DNA of 28,692 nt from an uncultured Planctomycetaceae bacterium. Its GTDB lineage: Bacteria; Planctomycetota; Planctomycetia; Pirellulales; UBA1268. Shown here one piece after another: positions 6,815-13,819 of this stretch. The notes beneath the pieces were generated by a model. The model had not been told where the DNA came from. It saw nothing but the letters and a program-made list of their open reading frames with translations, and searched no databases. The translations under genes and the position numbers were made by a program. The stretch lies in NCBI GenBank assembly GCA_903885855.1, contig CAISKG010000322.1, positions 1 to 28,692 of the forward strand, written 5' to 3'. How positions within the stretch are numbered: position 1 is the stretch's first letter; each line of letters starts with the position of its first letter.

Positions 6815-8923
6815 TCAGAAGTCGAAATCGTCGATGTTGTCCTTCGTGAACACGAACGGCGTGCCGAGGAGGATGTTGTCCCCCTCGATGGCGATCCGGC
6901 CGAGCCGGCCCGCCTCGATGCCGTCGGCGCCCGGCGGCAGCGTCCCGCGGGCCAGGGCGTCGGCGGCGAGCACGGTCAGGTAGCCGAGGTCGGCCGTCTT
7001 CCAGAGGATGATGCAGTCGGTGATTCCCTCGTGGACGAAGCGCTTGTTCATGTTGGGGAGGCTGAGGCCGAGCACCTTCACGTCGCCGCGTCCCGACTGC
7101 TTCACCGCCTCGGCCGCCCCCGGCGGGGCGGGGGAGCAGATCCCCATGATCACGCGCACCTCGGGGTGGGCGCCGAGGATCGCGGTCGCCTCGTCGAAGG
7201 CTTTCTTCTGCAGGTCGTCGCAGGGCCGCAGCGCCGCCAGGCGGATGCCGGGATACTTCTCCGCGCGGCGCTTCTCGATCTCCTTCTGCCAGTCGATCAT
7301 GTTGCCGGCGGTGAGTGAGGCGGTGATGATGGCGAATTCCCCCTCGCCGCCCAGGATCCGGGCGGCGTTGTCCATCAGCGCCTCGCCGATCCCCCGCGGC
7401 GTCGCCTGGTTGACGAAGAACGACCGCGCGTCGGGCTCCGCGTCGGCGTCCCAGGTGACGACCTTGATCCCGCGGGCCTGCGCCTTGCGGAGGACGGTCG
7501 AGATGCCCGCCCGGTTCTCCACGGCGACCGCGATCACGTCGACGCCGCGGGTGATCCAGGTGTCGATGACCTCGTTCTGCTTGGCTGGATCGGGGTCGGT
7601 GGGGCCGTCCCAGACGAGGTCCACGCCCAGCTCGGCGGCGGCCTCCTCGGCCCCCTTCCGGCAGGCCACGAAGTAGGGATTGCCCTTGCTTTTGGGCATC
7701 ATCGCCACCGTGACGCGCTTCCTCCGGGGGCCGGCCGCCGCGCCGCCGCCGGATGCAGCGGTCGCGGCGTCGCCGGACCCGGCGGCTCGCGCCCCGGCCG
7801 GGTCGTCGCGCCGGTCGGCCTCGCGCACGATCGAGCGCACGACGAGCCAATTGCTCGCCGCGACCAGACCGGCGGCCAGGAGGATCACGGCGGCGAGGAA
7901 GGCCACCTGGGAGTTCTTCACGGGCACCTCCGTGGATTCCGGCAGTGGGGCGGGCGCGGTCGGTGCTTCGCCGGGCGGTCGGCGGGCCGTGGCCCTGAGG
8001 CGATCGGCCCCGAGGGCCGCCAGCAGCAGGGCCCCGGTGAGGATCCCCGCCAGCTCCGCGGGCAGGTCGGAGAGCCGCAGCCCGTTCTGCAGGACGGCGA
8101 TCGTGACGAGCCCCAGGAGCGTGCCCAGGATACCCCCCCGGCCGCCGAAGATCGACGTCCCGCCGAGGACGACGGCCGTCACGGCCAGCAACTCGTAGCC
8201 GGTGCCGGCGTCGGCCTTCGCCTGGCCGAGGTGGGCCACGTAGATCACGGCGGCCAGGCTGGCGACGCACCCCGACATCAGATAGACGAGCCTCACGTGC
8301 CGCTCGACCGCGATGCCGGCGTGCCGCGCGCCCTCGGGGGAGAAGCCGATGGCCACCAGCGCCCGACCGACCGTCGTGCGGTGCACCAGCAGCCAGAAGC
8401 CGAGGGCCGCCGCGAGGAGGATCGGCAGCTGCGGCGGCAGGATGCCCCCCAGGTAGCCCTGGCCGAGGAACAGGAATCCGGCGGGAAATCCGGTGAAGTT
8501 GTCGACGCCGCCGGTGATCCCCTCGGCGAGGCCGCGGAAGAGCGAATACGACCCCAGCGTCACGATCAGCGGCGGCATGCGGAGGCGCGTGACGAGGAGG
8601 CCGTTGCCGGCCCCCGCGGCCGCGCCGGCCAGGAGCGTGGCGGCGATGGCCGGGCCGATGGGCCAGCCGGCGTCGCGCCACAGCTTCCCGAACAGCACGG
8701 CCGAAAGCCCCATCAGCGAGCCGACCGAGAGATCGATCCCCCCGGTGAGGATCACCGGCGTCATCGCCAGCGCCAGTAGCCCGATCTCCACGCTCAGCCG
8801 CGCGACCTCGAAGGCGTTGTCGCGGGTGGCGAAGTTGCGCCCCGTGAGGGAGAAGACCGCGATCTCGATGAGGAGGACGAGCACCAGGCCGAACTGGGCC
8901 GAGGTGAGGCGAGGGCGGCTCAT
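6815..8923 (-). CDS. Rhamnose-type ABC importer: permease fused to substrate-binding protein
   Basis: 702 residues in one frame. Residues 1 to about 320 are a RbsC/RhaP-type permease (BPD_transp_2) with about ten membrane segments and TGGIDLSVGS near residue 60. After a Pro/Ala linker, a further hydrophobic segment at about 338-360 is followed by a periplasmic-binding-protein domain from about 392. That domain begins VTVAMMPKSKGNPYF and contains LGLSLPNMNKRFVHEGITD, DLGYLTVLAADALARG and PFVFTKDNIDDF. These match the RhaS rhamnose-binding family. The extra segment would place the binding domain outside, tethered to the channel. The start ATG at 8923 overlaps the upstream permease stop as ATGA, with GGAGG five bases before it. 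An internal GTG at 7921 has its own ribosome site, so a separate anchored binding protein of 368 residues could also be made. Confidence 0.85.
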   Translation of the reverse strand: MSRPRLTSAQFGLVLVLLIEIAVFSLTGRNFATRDNAFEVARLSVEIGLLALAMTPVILTGGIDLSVGSLMGLSAVLFGKLWRDAGWPIGPAIAATLLAGAAAGAGNGLLVTRLRMPPLIVTLGSYSLFRGLAEGITGGVDNFTGFPAGFLFLGQGYLGGILPPQLPILLAAALGFWLLVHRTTVGRALVAIGFSPEGARHAGIAVERHVRLVYLMSGCVASLAAVIYVAHLGQAKADAGTGYELLAVTAVVLGGTSIFGGRGGILGTLLGLVTIAVLQNGLRLSDLPAELAGILTGALLLAALGADRLRATARRPPGEAPTAPAPLPESTEVPVKNSQVAFLAAVILLAAGLVAASNWLVVRSIVREADRRDDPAGARAAGSGDAATAASGGGAAAGPRRKRVTVAMMPKSKGNPYFVACRKGAEEAAAELGVDLVWDGPTDPDPAKQNEVIDTWITRGVDVIAVAVENRAGISTVLRKAQARGIKVVTWDADAEPDARSFFVNQATPRGIGEALMDNAARILGGEGEFAIITASLTAGNMIDWQKEIEKRRAEKYPGIRLAALRPCDDLQKKAFDEATAILGAHPEVRVIMGICSPAPPGAAEAVKQSGRGDVKVLGLSLPNMNKRFVHEGITDCIILWKTADLGYLTVLAADALARGTLPPGADGIEAGRLGRIAIEGDNILLGTPFVFTKDNIDDFDF
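7919..7931 (-). promoter_or_regulatory. Internal ribosome-binding site and GTG inside the permease-SBP fusion
   Basis: On the minus strand GGAGG (7931-7927) is followed by TGCCC and then GTG (7921-7919), an ideal five-base spacing. The GTG is in frame and sits exactly where a stand-alone binding protein with an N-terminal membrane anchor would begin. This suggests the fusion arose by loss of the permease stop codon, or that both products are made. Confidence 0.5.
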
Positions 8924-9864
8924 CGCTTCCTCCAAGCGAGGGCGTCGACGGCCACGGCGGCGAGGATGAAGAGCCCCTGGATCGCCTTCTCCCACTCCGG
9001 CGCCGCGTCGAGGAACACGAGCGCCGGGCCGATCGTGCCCAACAGCGCGACGCCGAGGAGCGTGCCCATGGGCGTGCCCCGGCCGCCCGAGATCGCCGTC
9101 CCGCCGACGACCGCCGCGGCGATCACCTGCAGCTCCAGGCCGGCGCCGGAATTGGGATCGACCACGCCGAACTGGATCGCGCTCAGGAGCGACGCCAGGC
9201 CGGTGACGGCGCCCATGGCGAGGAACACGAGGAACACGACGAAGCGCGGCCGCAGCCCGGCCAGCCGCGCGGCCTCCGCGTCGCTGCCCACCGCGTACAC
9301 CGCGCGGCCCGCGCCGAGATGGCGCAGGCCCCAGGCGGCGGCGAGGAAGAAGGCCGCCGCGGCGAGGATCACCGTCCACTGGCCGGCGAGCTGCCCGAGG
9401 CCGAACCACTGGAAGTCGTCGGGCAGCCCGAGCACGAACTGCCCCTCCCGCAGCCAGCGGAGCGCCTCGCGGAGGATCGTCATCGTCGCCAGCGTGACGA
9501 CGATCGACGGCAGCCCGAGCCCGGCGACGAGGAGGCCGTTGGTGGCCCCCATGGCGGCGCCCGCCGCGACCGTGCCCAGGGCCACGAGCCCCATCGGCAG
9601 CCCGGCGGTCGACAACAGCCCCGCGATCACGCCGCACACCGAGAACTGCGACCCCACGGAGATGTCGATCTGCCGAGCGACGATGACGAGCGTCATGCCG
9701 AGGGCCACGATCAGCACCGACGCCTTCGCCACGAGCAGCCCGCGCAGGTAGTCGGCCCGGAAAAAGGCCGGCGCGAGAAAGGCCAGCGCCGCCAGCAGCG
9801 CGGCGAGCACCAGCGCCACCGACCACTCCCGCAGATGGCGGATCCCGGCGAGCCGGCCGATCAT
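8920..9864 (-). CDS. Sugar (rhamnose-type) ABC transporter permease
   Basis: 314 residues, almost entirely hydrophobic, with about nine or ten predicted membrane spans. It belongs to the RbsC/RhaQ/AraH permease family (BPD_transp_2). The family signature appears as VARQIDISVGSQFSVCGVIAG at about residues 65-85, and the loop VVGGTAISGGRGTPMGTLLG matches the conserved C-terminal half. It would form half of the inner-membrane channel with the permease half of the downstream fusion. ATG at 9864 overlaps the ATPase stop as ATGA, and its own TGA overlaps the next ATG in the same way. This suggests translational coupling of the three importer genes. The specificity call rests on the neighbouring rhamnose isomerase and the RhaS-like binding domain. 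Confidence 0.88.
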   Translation of the reverse strand: MIGRLAGIRHLREWSVALVLAALLAALAFLAPAFFRADYLRGLLVAKASVLIVALGMTLVIVARQIDISVGSQFSVCGVIAGLLSTAGLPMGLVALGTVAAGAAMGATNGLLVAGLGLPSIVVTLATMTILREALRWLREGQFVLGLPDDFQWFGLGQLAGQWTVILAAAAFFLAAAWGLRHLGAGRAVYAVGSDAEAARLAGLRPRFVVFLVFLAMGAVTGLASLLSAIQFGVVDPNSGAGLELQVIAAAVVGGTAISGGRGTPMGTLLGVALLGTIGPALVFLDAAPEWEKAIQGLFILAAVAVDALAWRKR

Positions 9865-11372
9865 GGCCCGCCCCCCGTCGGCGCAGGGGCGGCCTCTCCC
9901 AGCGCCAGCGCCAGGAGCGACTCCTGCGTGGCCCCGGCCCGGTCGACCACGGCCGCGACGCGCCCGGCGTGCATGACGGCGATCCGGTCGCTCATGCCGA
10001 GGATCTCGGGAAGCTCCGAGGAGATCATCACGATCGCCAGGCCGCGCGCGGCGAGATCCCCCATCAGGCGGTGGATCTCCGCCTTGGCCCCCACGTCGAT
10101 CCCCTGCGTGGGCTCGTCGAGGACGAGCACCTTCGGGTCGGTCGCCAGCCACCGCGCCAGGGCCACCTTCTGCTGGTTGCCGCCGGAGAGGCTCCCGACG
10201 GGCGCGGCCACCGAGGGGGTCTTCACGCCGAGGCGCTCGACGTACGCCTCGGCGAGGGCGTCTTCGCGGCGCCGGTCGAGCCAGCCGTGCGCGGCGACGC
10301 GGCGCAGCACCGCGAGGGTGGTGTTGTCGGCCACCGACATCTCGGGGATCACGCCGTGGCGGCGCCGATCCTCGGGAACGTAGGCGATCCCCGCGGCGAC
10401 GGCGTCGGCGGGGGAGCGGATCGTGATCGGGCGGCCGTCGAGCTCGATGACGCCGCGGTCGCAGGGCGCGAGGCCGAAGATCAGCCGCGCCGTCTCGGTG
10501 CGCCCCGCGCCGACGAGCCCGGCGAGGCCGAGGATCTCGCCCCGGCGCACGTCGAAGGAGACGTCGCGGATCCCGTCGGCCTCCCGCGTCAAGCCGCGCA
10601 CGGCGAGCCGCGTCGGCCCCGGCTCCATCGGCCGCTTGGGGAACACGGCCGACACGTCGCGGCCCACCATCATCCGGATCAGGTCGGCGCGGGACACGGC
10701 CTGCATGGGATGCGTGGCCACGAGTTCCCCGTCGCGCAGCGCCGTCACCCGGTCGGCCACCTCCGGCAATTCCTCGAGGCGGTGGGAGATGTAGACGATC
10801 CCCGTCCCCCCGGCCCGCAGCTCCCGGATCACGCCGAAGAGCCGCTCCACTTCGCGGCCCCCCAGCGAGGCGGTCGGCTCGTCCAGGACGAGGATCCTCG
10901 CCCCGGCGCCGATGGCGCGGGCGATCTCCACCAGCTGCTGCTCGGGCATCGAGAGGCGGCGGACCTCCGCTTCCGGGTCGATGTCGGCCCCCGCGCGGGC
11001 CAGGAGCGCCCGCGCACGCTCCCGCAGGGCCCTCCAGCGCACCCGGCGAAAGGCGCGGCCGGCCCCGAGGCCGAGGGCGATGTTCTCGGCCACCGAGAGG
11101 TCGGGGAAGAGGGCGGGCTGCTGGTAGACCGCGCGGATTCCCAGCGACCGCGCCGTCGTCGGGTCGGGCAGCGCCACGGGCCGGCCGTCGAGGAGGATCT
11201 CCCCCGCGTCGGGCACCACGGCGCCGGTGATCGCCTTGACGAGCGTCGACTTCCCCGCACCGTTCTCCCCGACCAGCGCGTGCACCTCGCCCGCCGCGAG
11301 GTCGAACGACACCCCCCGCAGGGCCCGGACCCCGTCGTACGACTTCACGATGCCGCGCATCCGCAGGAGCAT
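9861..11372 (-). CDS. Sugar ABC transporter ATPase with two nucleotide-binding domains
   Basis: 503 residues, the usual length of the RbsA/MglA class, which energises one importer with a tandem ATPase. The first domain has Walker A GENGAGKST at 35-43, a signature region LSMPEQQLVEIARAI and Walker B ILVLDEPTASL. The second has the degenerate Walker A GLVGAGRTE typical of this class, signature LSGGNQQKVALARWL and Walker B VLVLDEPTQGID. It acts on the cytoplasmic face with the two permeases downstream. The start is uncertain: ATG at 11372 is used here, but GTG at 11378, two codons earlier and in frame, has GAGG five bases before it. The gene follows rhaA with a gap of only 14-20 bp and overlaps the permease start. 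Confidence 0.9.
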   Translation of the reverse strand: MLLRMRGIVKSYDGVRALRGVSFDLAAGEVHALVGENGAGKSTLVKAITGAVVPDAGEILLDGRPVALPDPTTARSLGIRAVYQQPALFPDLSVAENIALGLGAGRAFRRVRWRALRERARALLARAGADIDPEAEVRRLSMPEQQLVEIARAIGAGARILVLDEPTASLGGREVERLFGVIRELRAGGTGIVYISHRLEELPEVADRVTALRDGELVATHPMQAVSRADLIRMMVGRDVSAVFPKRPMEPGPTRLAVRGLTREADGIRDVSFDVRRGEILGLAGLVGAGRTETARLIFGLAPCDRGVIELDGRPITIRSPADAVAAGIAYVPEDRRRHGVIPEMSVADNTTLAVLRRVAAHGWLDRRREDALAEAYVERLGVKTPSVAAPVGSLSGGNQQKVALARWLATDPKVLVLDEPTQGIDVGAKAEIHRLMGDLAARGLAIVMISSELPEILGMSDRIAVMHAGRVAAVVDRAGATQESLLALALGEAAPAPTGGGP

Positions 11373-11392
11373 GCTCACGCCGGCCTCGGTCG

Positions 11393-12685
11393 TCAGGATC
11401 GGGCCGCCAGCACGTCGCGCTCGTGGCGCCGCACCGGCTCGAGCCAGGCCATCCCCGTGGGAGCCCCCTGCCGGAGGCACCAGTGGTCCCAGATCGCCCC
11501 GTGGGGCAGTCCCTTCGCCTCCTCGAGCCAGGCCAGCCGCGCGGTGAAGTCGCCGCGCGCCTCGGCGTCGCGCAGCAGCGACACCGGCTCGAGGAACGCC
11601 GTGAGCAGCGCCTTCAGGAGCGCCCGCGTCCCCACCACCCAGGCGGCCGTGCGGTTGATGCTCGCGTCGAAGAAGTCGAGCCCGAGGTGGACCCGGCCGA
11701 GGAGGTCCCCTCGCACGAGCTCCTGGGCGATGGCCACCAGATCGTCGGTGAGCGTCACCACGTGGTCGCTGTCCCAGCGGATGCCCCGGCTGACGTGGAG
11801 CAGGATCCGATCGAGGTAGCCCAGCACCGCCGAGAGCTTGTCCGACACCGTCTCGGTGGGGTGGTAGTGGCCGGTGTCGAGGCACAGGAGCGTGCCCCGC
11901 GAGAGGGCGTAGCCGAGGTAGAACTCCTGCGAGCCCACGACGTAGCTCTCCGAGCCGATCCCGAAGAGCTTCCCCTCGACGGCGTCGAGGTTCGCGCGGG
12001 GATCGATGGCCTCGGCGCGGAGGGCGTCGAGCGATTCCCGCAGCCGCTCCCGCGGCGTCTTGCGGTCGATCGGCGTGTCCTTCATGCCGTCCGGAATCCA
12101 GATGTTCGTCACGCAGGGCGTGCCGAGCGCCGCGCCGAAGGCGGCGCCGATCCGCCGGCAGGCCCGGCCATGGTCGATCCAGAAGCGCCGGATGGCCGGA
12201 TCGGGATGGCTGAGGGTGAGCCCGTCGGCGGCCCGGGGATGGGCGAAGAAGGTGGGATTGAAGTCGAGGCCCATGCCGCGGCCGGCGGCCCAGTCGATCC
12301 AGCGGGCGAAGCCCTCCGCTCCGATCGCGTCGCGGTCGACGCGGCGGCCGCCATATTCGGCGTAGCTGGCGTGGAGATTCACGCGATGGCGGCCCGGGAT
12401 CAGCGACAGGGCCAGTTCGAGATCGGCGCGCAGCTCGTCGGCGTTCCGCGCCCGGCCGGGGAAGGCGCCGGTGACGGCCAGGCCCCCGCCGATCTCCCCG
12501 GCGTGCCCCTCGAAGCCGCGGACGTCGTCCCCCTGCCAGCAGTGGAGCGACACGGCCACCGTACCGAGGCGTTCGACGGCGCGCGCCGCGTCGACGCCCC
12601 ACTCGGCGTACTGCTCGCAGGCGAGGCGGTAGCGCCGCTCGATCGCGGCGTCGGCGTTCGGGGCGGAGGGGGGCGGCGGGACCAT
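11393..12685 (-). CDS. rhaA: L-rhamnose isomerase
   Basis: 430 residues, close to the roughly 420 of the Escherichia coli RhaA family. It converts L-rhamnose to L-rhamnulose, the first cytosolic step of rhamnose use. Recognisable family blocks are SLHCWQGDDVRGFE near residues 46-59, HRVNLHASYAEY, NIWIPDGMKDTPIDRKTPRERL, LCLDTGHYHPTETVSDK and WDSDHVVTLTDDL. These include the Asp and His residues that bind the divalent metal in this TIM-barrel family. ATG at 12685 is the only sensible start; the ribosome site is weak. It is the first gene of the minus-strand run and the strongest evidence that the importer behind it carries rhamnose. Rhamnulose kinase and aldolase genes are not in this window. 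Confidence 0.93.
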   Translation of the reverse strand: MVPPPPSAPNADAAIERRYRLACEQYAEWGVDAARAVERLGTVAVSLHCWQGDDVRGFEGHAGEIGGGLAVTGAFPGRARNADELRADLELALSLIPGRHRVNLHASYAEYGGRRVDRDAIGAEGFARWIDWAAGRGMGLDFNPTFFAHPRAADGLTLSHPDPAIRRFWIDHGRACRRIGAAFGAALGTPCVTNIWIPDGMKDTPIDRKTPRERLRESLDALRAEAIDPRANLDAVEGKLFGIGSESYVVGSQEFYLGYALSRGTLLCLDTGHYHPTETVSDKLSAVLGYLDRILLHVSRGIRWDSDHVVTLTDDLVAIAQELVRGDLLGRVHLGLDFFDASINRTAAWVVGTRALLKALLTAFLEPVSLLRDAEARGDFTARLAWLEEAKGLPHGAIWDHWCLRQGAPTGMAWLEPVRRHERDVLAARS

Positions 12686-12727
12686 CGGGAGCGGTTCCGG
12701 GGCACTGGGGGCGGGGCCCGTTGAGCC

Positions 12728-12809
12728 TAGCAGGCTCCGGACGCGGCGATCCGCCGTGGGATGCGGCGGCGGGCACCCCTGAAAACCCCCGGCATTTTCC
12801 GGGGGGCTC
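12728..12809 (+). repeat. Dispersed intergenic hairpin repeat, copy B
   Basis: About 82 bp starting TAGCAGGCT, with GGATGCG, then CCCCTGAAAACC and ending TTTTCCGGGGGGCTC. It is collinear with 5704-5785. The end folds as CCCCCGG pairing with CCGGGGG around a CATTTT loop. Where copy A has a T in the left arm (CCCTCGG) it can still pair as G-T. It lies in the gap between the divergent rhaA and methyltransferase genes. Confidence 0.6.
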
Positions 12810-12894
12810 GGCGATCATTGGTCGTGGATGGCAGTTCCACGGGCGCCGAGCGGGGCAGCGCCGGACGGGACGCTCGGCCCCGGGGGCCGGGCAG

Positions 12895-12910
12895 CCGTCG
12901 GGCCCGACGG
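12895..12910. promoter_or_regulatory. Perfect 16-bp palindrome, possible operator
   Basis: CCGTCGGGCCCGACGG reads identically on both strands. It ends 23 bp before TACAAT at 12934, so it would abut or overlap the -35 region of the methyltransferase promoter. It also lies about 210 bp upstream of rhaA. In such GC-rich DNA a chance palindrome is possible, hence the low confidence. Confidence 0.3.
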
Positions 12911-12933
12911 GGGGCGGGGGCGGGGGAGCGGCC

Positions 12934-12939
12934 TACAAT
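12934..12939 (+). promoter_or_regulatory. Candidate -10 element of methyltransferase gene
   Basis: TACAAT is a near-consensus -10 hexamer in otherwise extremely GC-rich DNA, 38 bp before the ATG at 12978. No -35 match is seen in the G-rich stretch upstream. Confidence 0.4.
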
Positions 12940-12977
12940 CCGCAGGCCCGGTGGCCGCTCTCGAGAAGAGGAGAACG

Positions 12978-13703
12978 ATGGACCAGCGCGATGCACGCGA
13001 CGACTGGCGCGGGTTCGAGGCCGGGAGGATCCCGAGCAAGCGGGCGACGCCCCACCTCGACCGCTGGCTCGACGCGCTCCCGCCCCCGGCGGCCGGCGCG
13101 CCCGCCCCGTGCCTCCTCGACGTCGGCTGCGGCACCGGCGGGCTCGCCAGGCGGCTCTACGACCGGGGATTCTCGGTGGTGGGCGTCGACATCAATCCGG
13201 CCGCGATCGAAGCGGCCTCGGCGCTCGCCGCGCCGGCCGACGGCCGCGGCCGGCTGCTCCGCTTCGCCGTGGCCGACGTCGCGGCCGACGCCCCGCCGCG
13301 GATCGACGGCGCGGCGTTCGACGTGGTCGTCTGCCAGCTCGTTCTCTCCATCATCGGTGGCCTGCGCGAGCGCGTGAACCTGCTCCGCCACCTGCGCGGC
13401 GCGCTGCGGCCCGGGGGCGGGCTCTATCTCTCCGCTTCGGGCGTCTCCGACACGATCAACCCCGGCTACGCGAGGCTCTACGCCGAGGATCTGCCCCGCA
13501 CCGGCGAGCATGCCACCTACCTCTCCCGCGACGAGCGTGGCGAGGTGCTCTACATGACCCACCACTTCACCGCCGAGGAGCTCGCCGCCCTCGTCGCCGC
13601 GGCCGGCTTCGGCGGGGTACGCGTGTCGACCGAGCGGGAGTCGAGCAGCCGTCGGCCCGAGGAGGCGGCGTATTTTCATTACGTCACCGCCGCCGCGCGG
13701 TGA
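12978..13703 (+). CDS. Class I SAM-dependent methyltransferase
   Basis: 241 residues with a Rossmann-type methyltransferase domain. Motif I is LLDVGCGTG at 46-54, the acidic residue that binds the ribose is Asp71 in VVGVDINPAAI, and a motif IV-like AFDVVVCQLVLSIIGG follows. The LRPGGGLYLSASG strand and the C-terminal YMTHHFTAEELAALVAAAGF block are typical of small-molecule methyltransferases. No membrane segment or signal is visible, so it should be cytosolic. The substrate is unknown. The ATG at 12978 is preceded by GAGGAG four bases upstream; the same frame is open further 5' only by chance. Its last six codons and the stop are repeated twice more directly downstream. Confidence 0.88.
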   Translation: MDQRDARDDWRGFEAGRIPSKRATPHLDRWLDALPPPAAGAPAPCLLDVGCGTGGLARRLYDRGFSVVGVDINPAAIEAASALAAPADGRGRLLRFAVADVAADAPPRIDGAAFDVVVCQLVLSIIGGLRERVNLLRHLRGALRPGGGLYLSASGVSDTINPGYARLYAEDLPRTGEHATYLSRDERGEVLYMTHHFTAEELAALVAAAGFGGVRVSTERESSSRRPEEAAYFHYVTAAAR

Positions 13704-13761
13704 GTGGACGTCACCGCCGCCGCGCGGTGAGTGGACGTCACCGCCGCCGCGCGGTGAGTGG
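13681..13761 (+). repeat. Three exact tandem copies of a 27-bp unit at a gene end
   Basis: Copies lie at 13681-13707, 13708-13734 and 13735-13761 and appear identical. The first encodes the last residues (VTAAAR) and the TGA stop of the methyltransferase; the other two are non-coding repeats of that gene end. Each holds the palindrome CCGCGCGG. The rest of the gap to 13819 shows no clear promoter or ribosome site. Confidence 0.9.
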
Positions 13762-13819
13762 ATGTGACCTGCGGACCGCGACGGTGCGGTCCATCCGAAA
13801 CCCTTCCTGGATCCGCTCC

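Noticed and set aside
6747..8681. Minus-strand frame overlapping the permease-SBP fusion
   Set aside because: Low-complexity Arg/Gly/Pro translation in a second frame of a gene with obvious transporter domains.
12871..12893. CGGCCCC-G-GGGGCCG inverted repeat as a terminator or operator
   Set aside because: The loop is one base, no T run follows, and such runs are common in this GC-rich gap.
12761..13819. Upstream extension of the glutaminase frame
   Set aside because: It runs through the methyltransferase gene in another frame and is Arg-rich. Glutaminases of this family start close to 13820.
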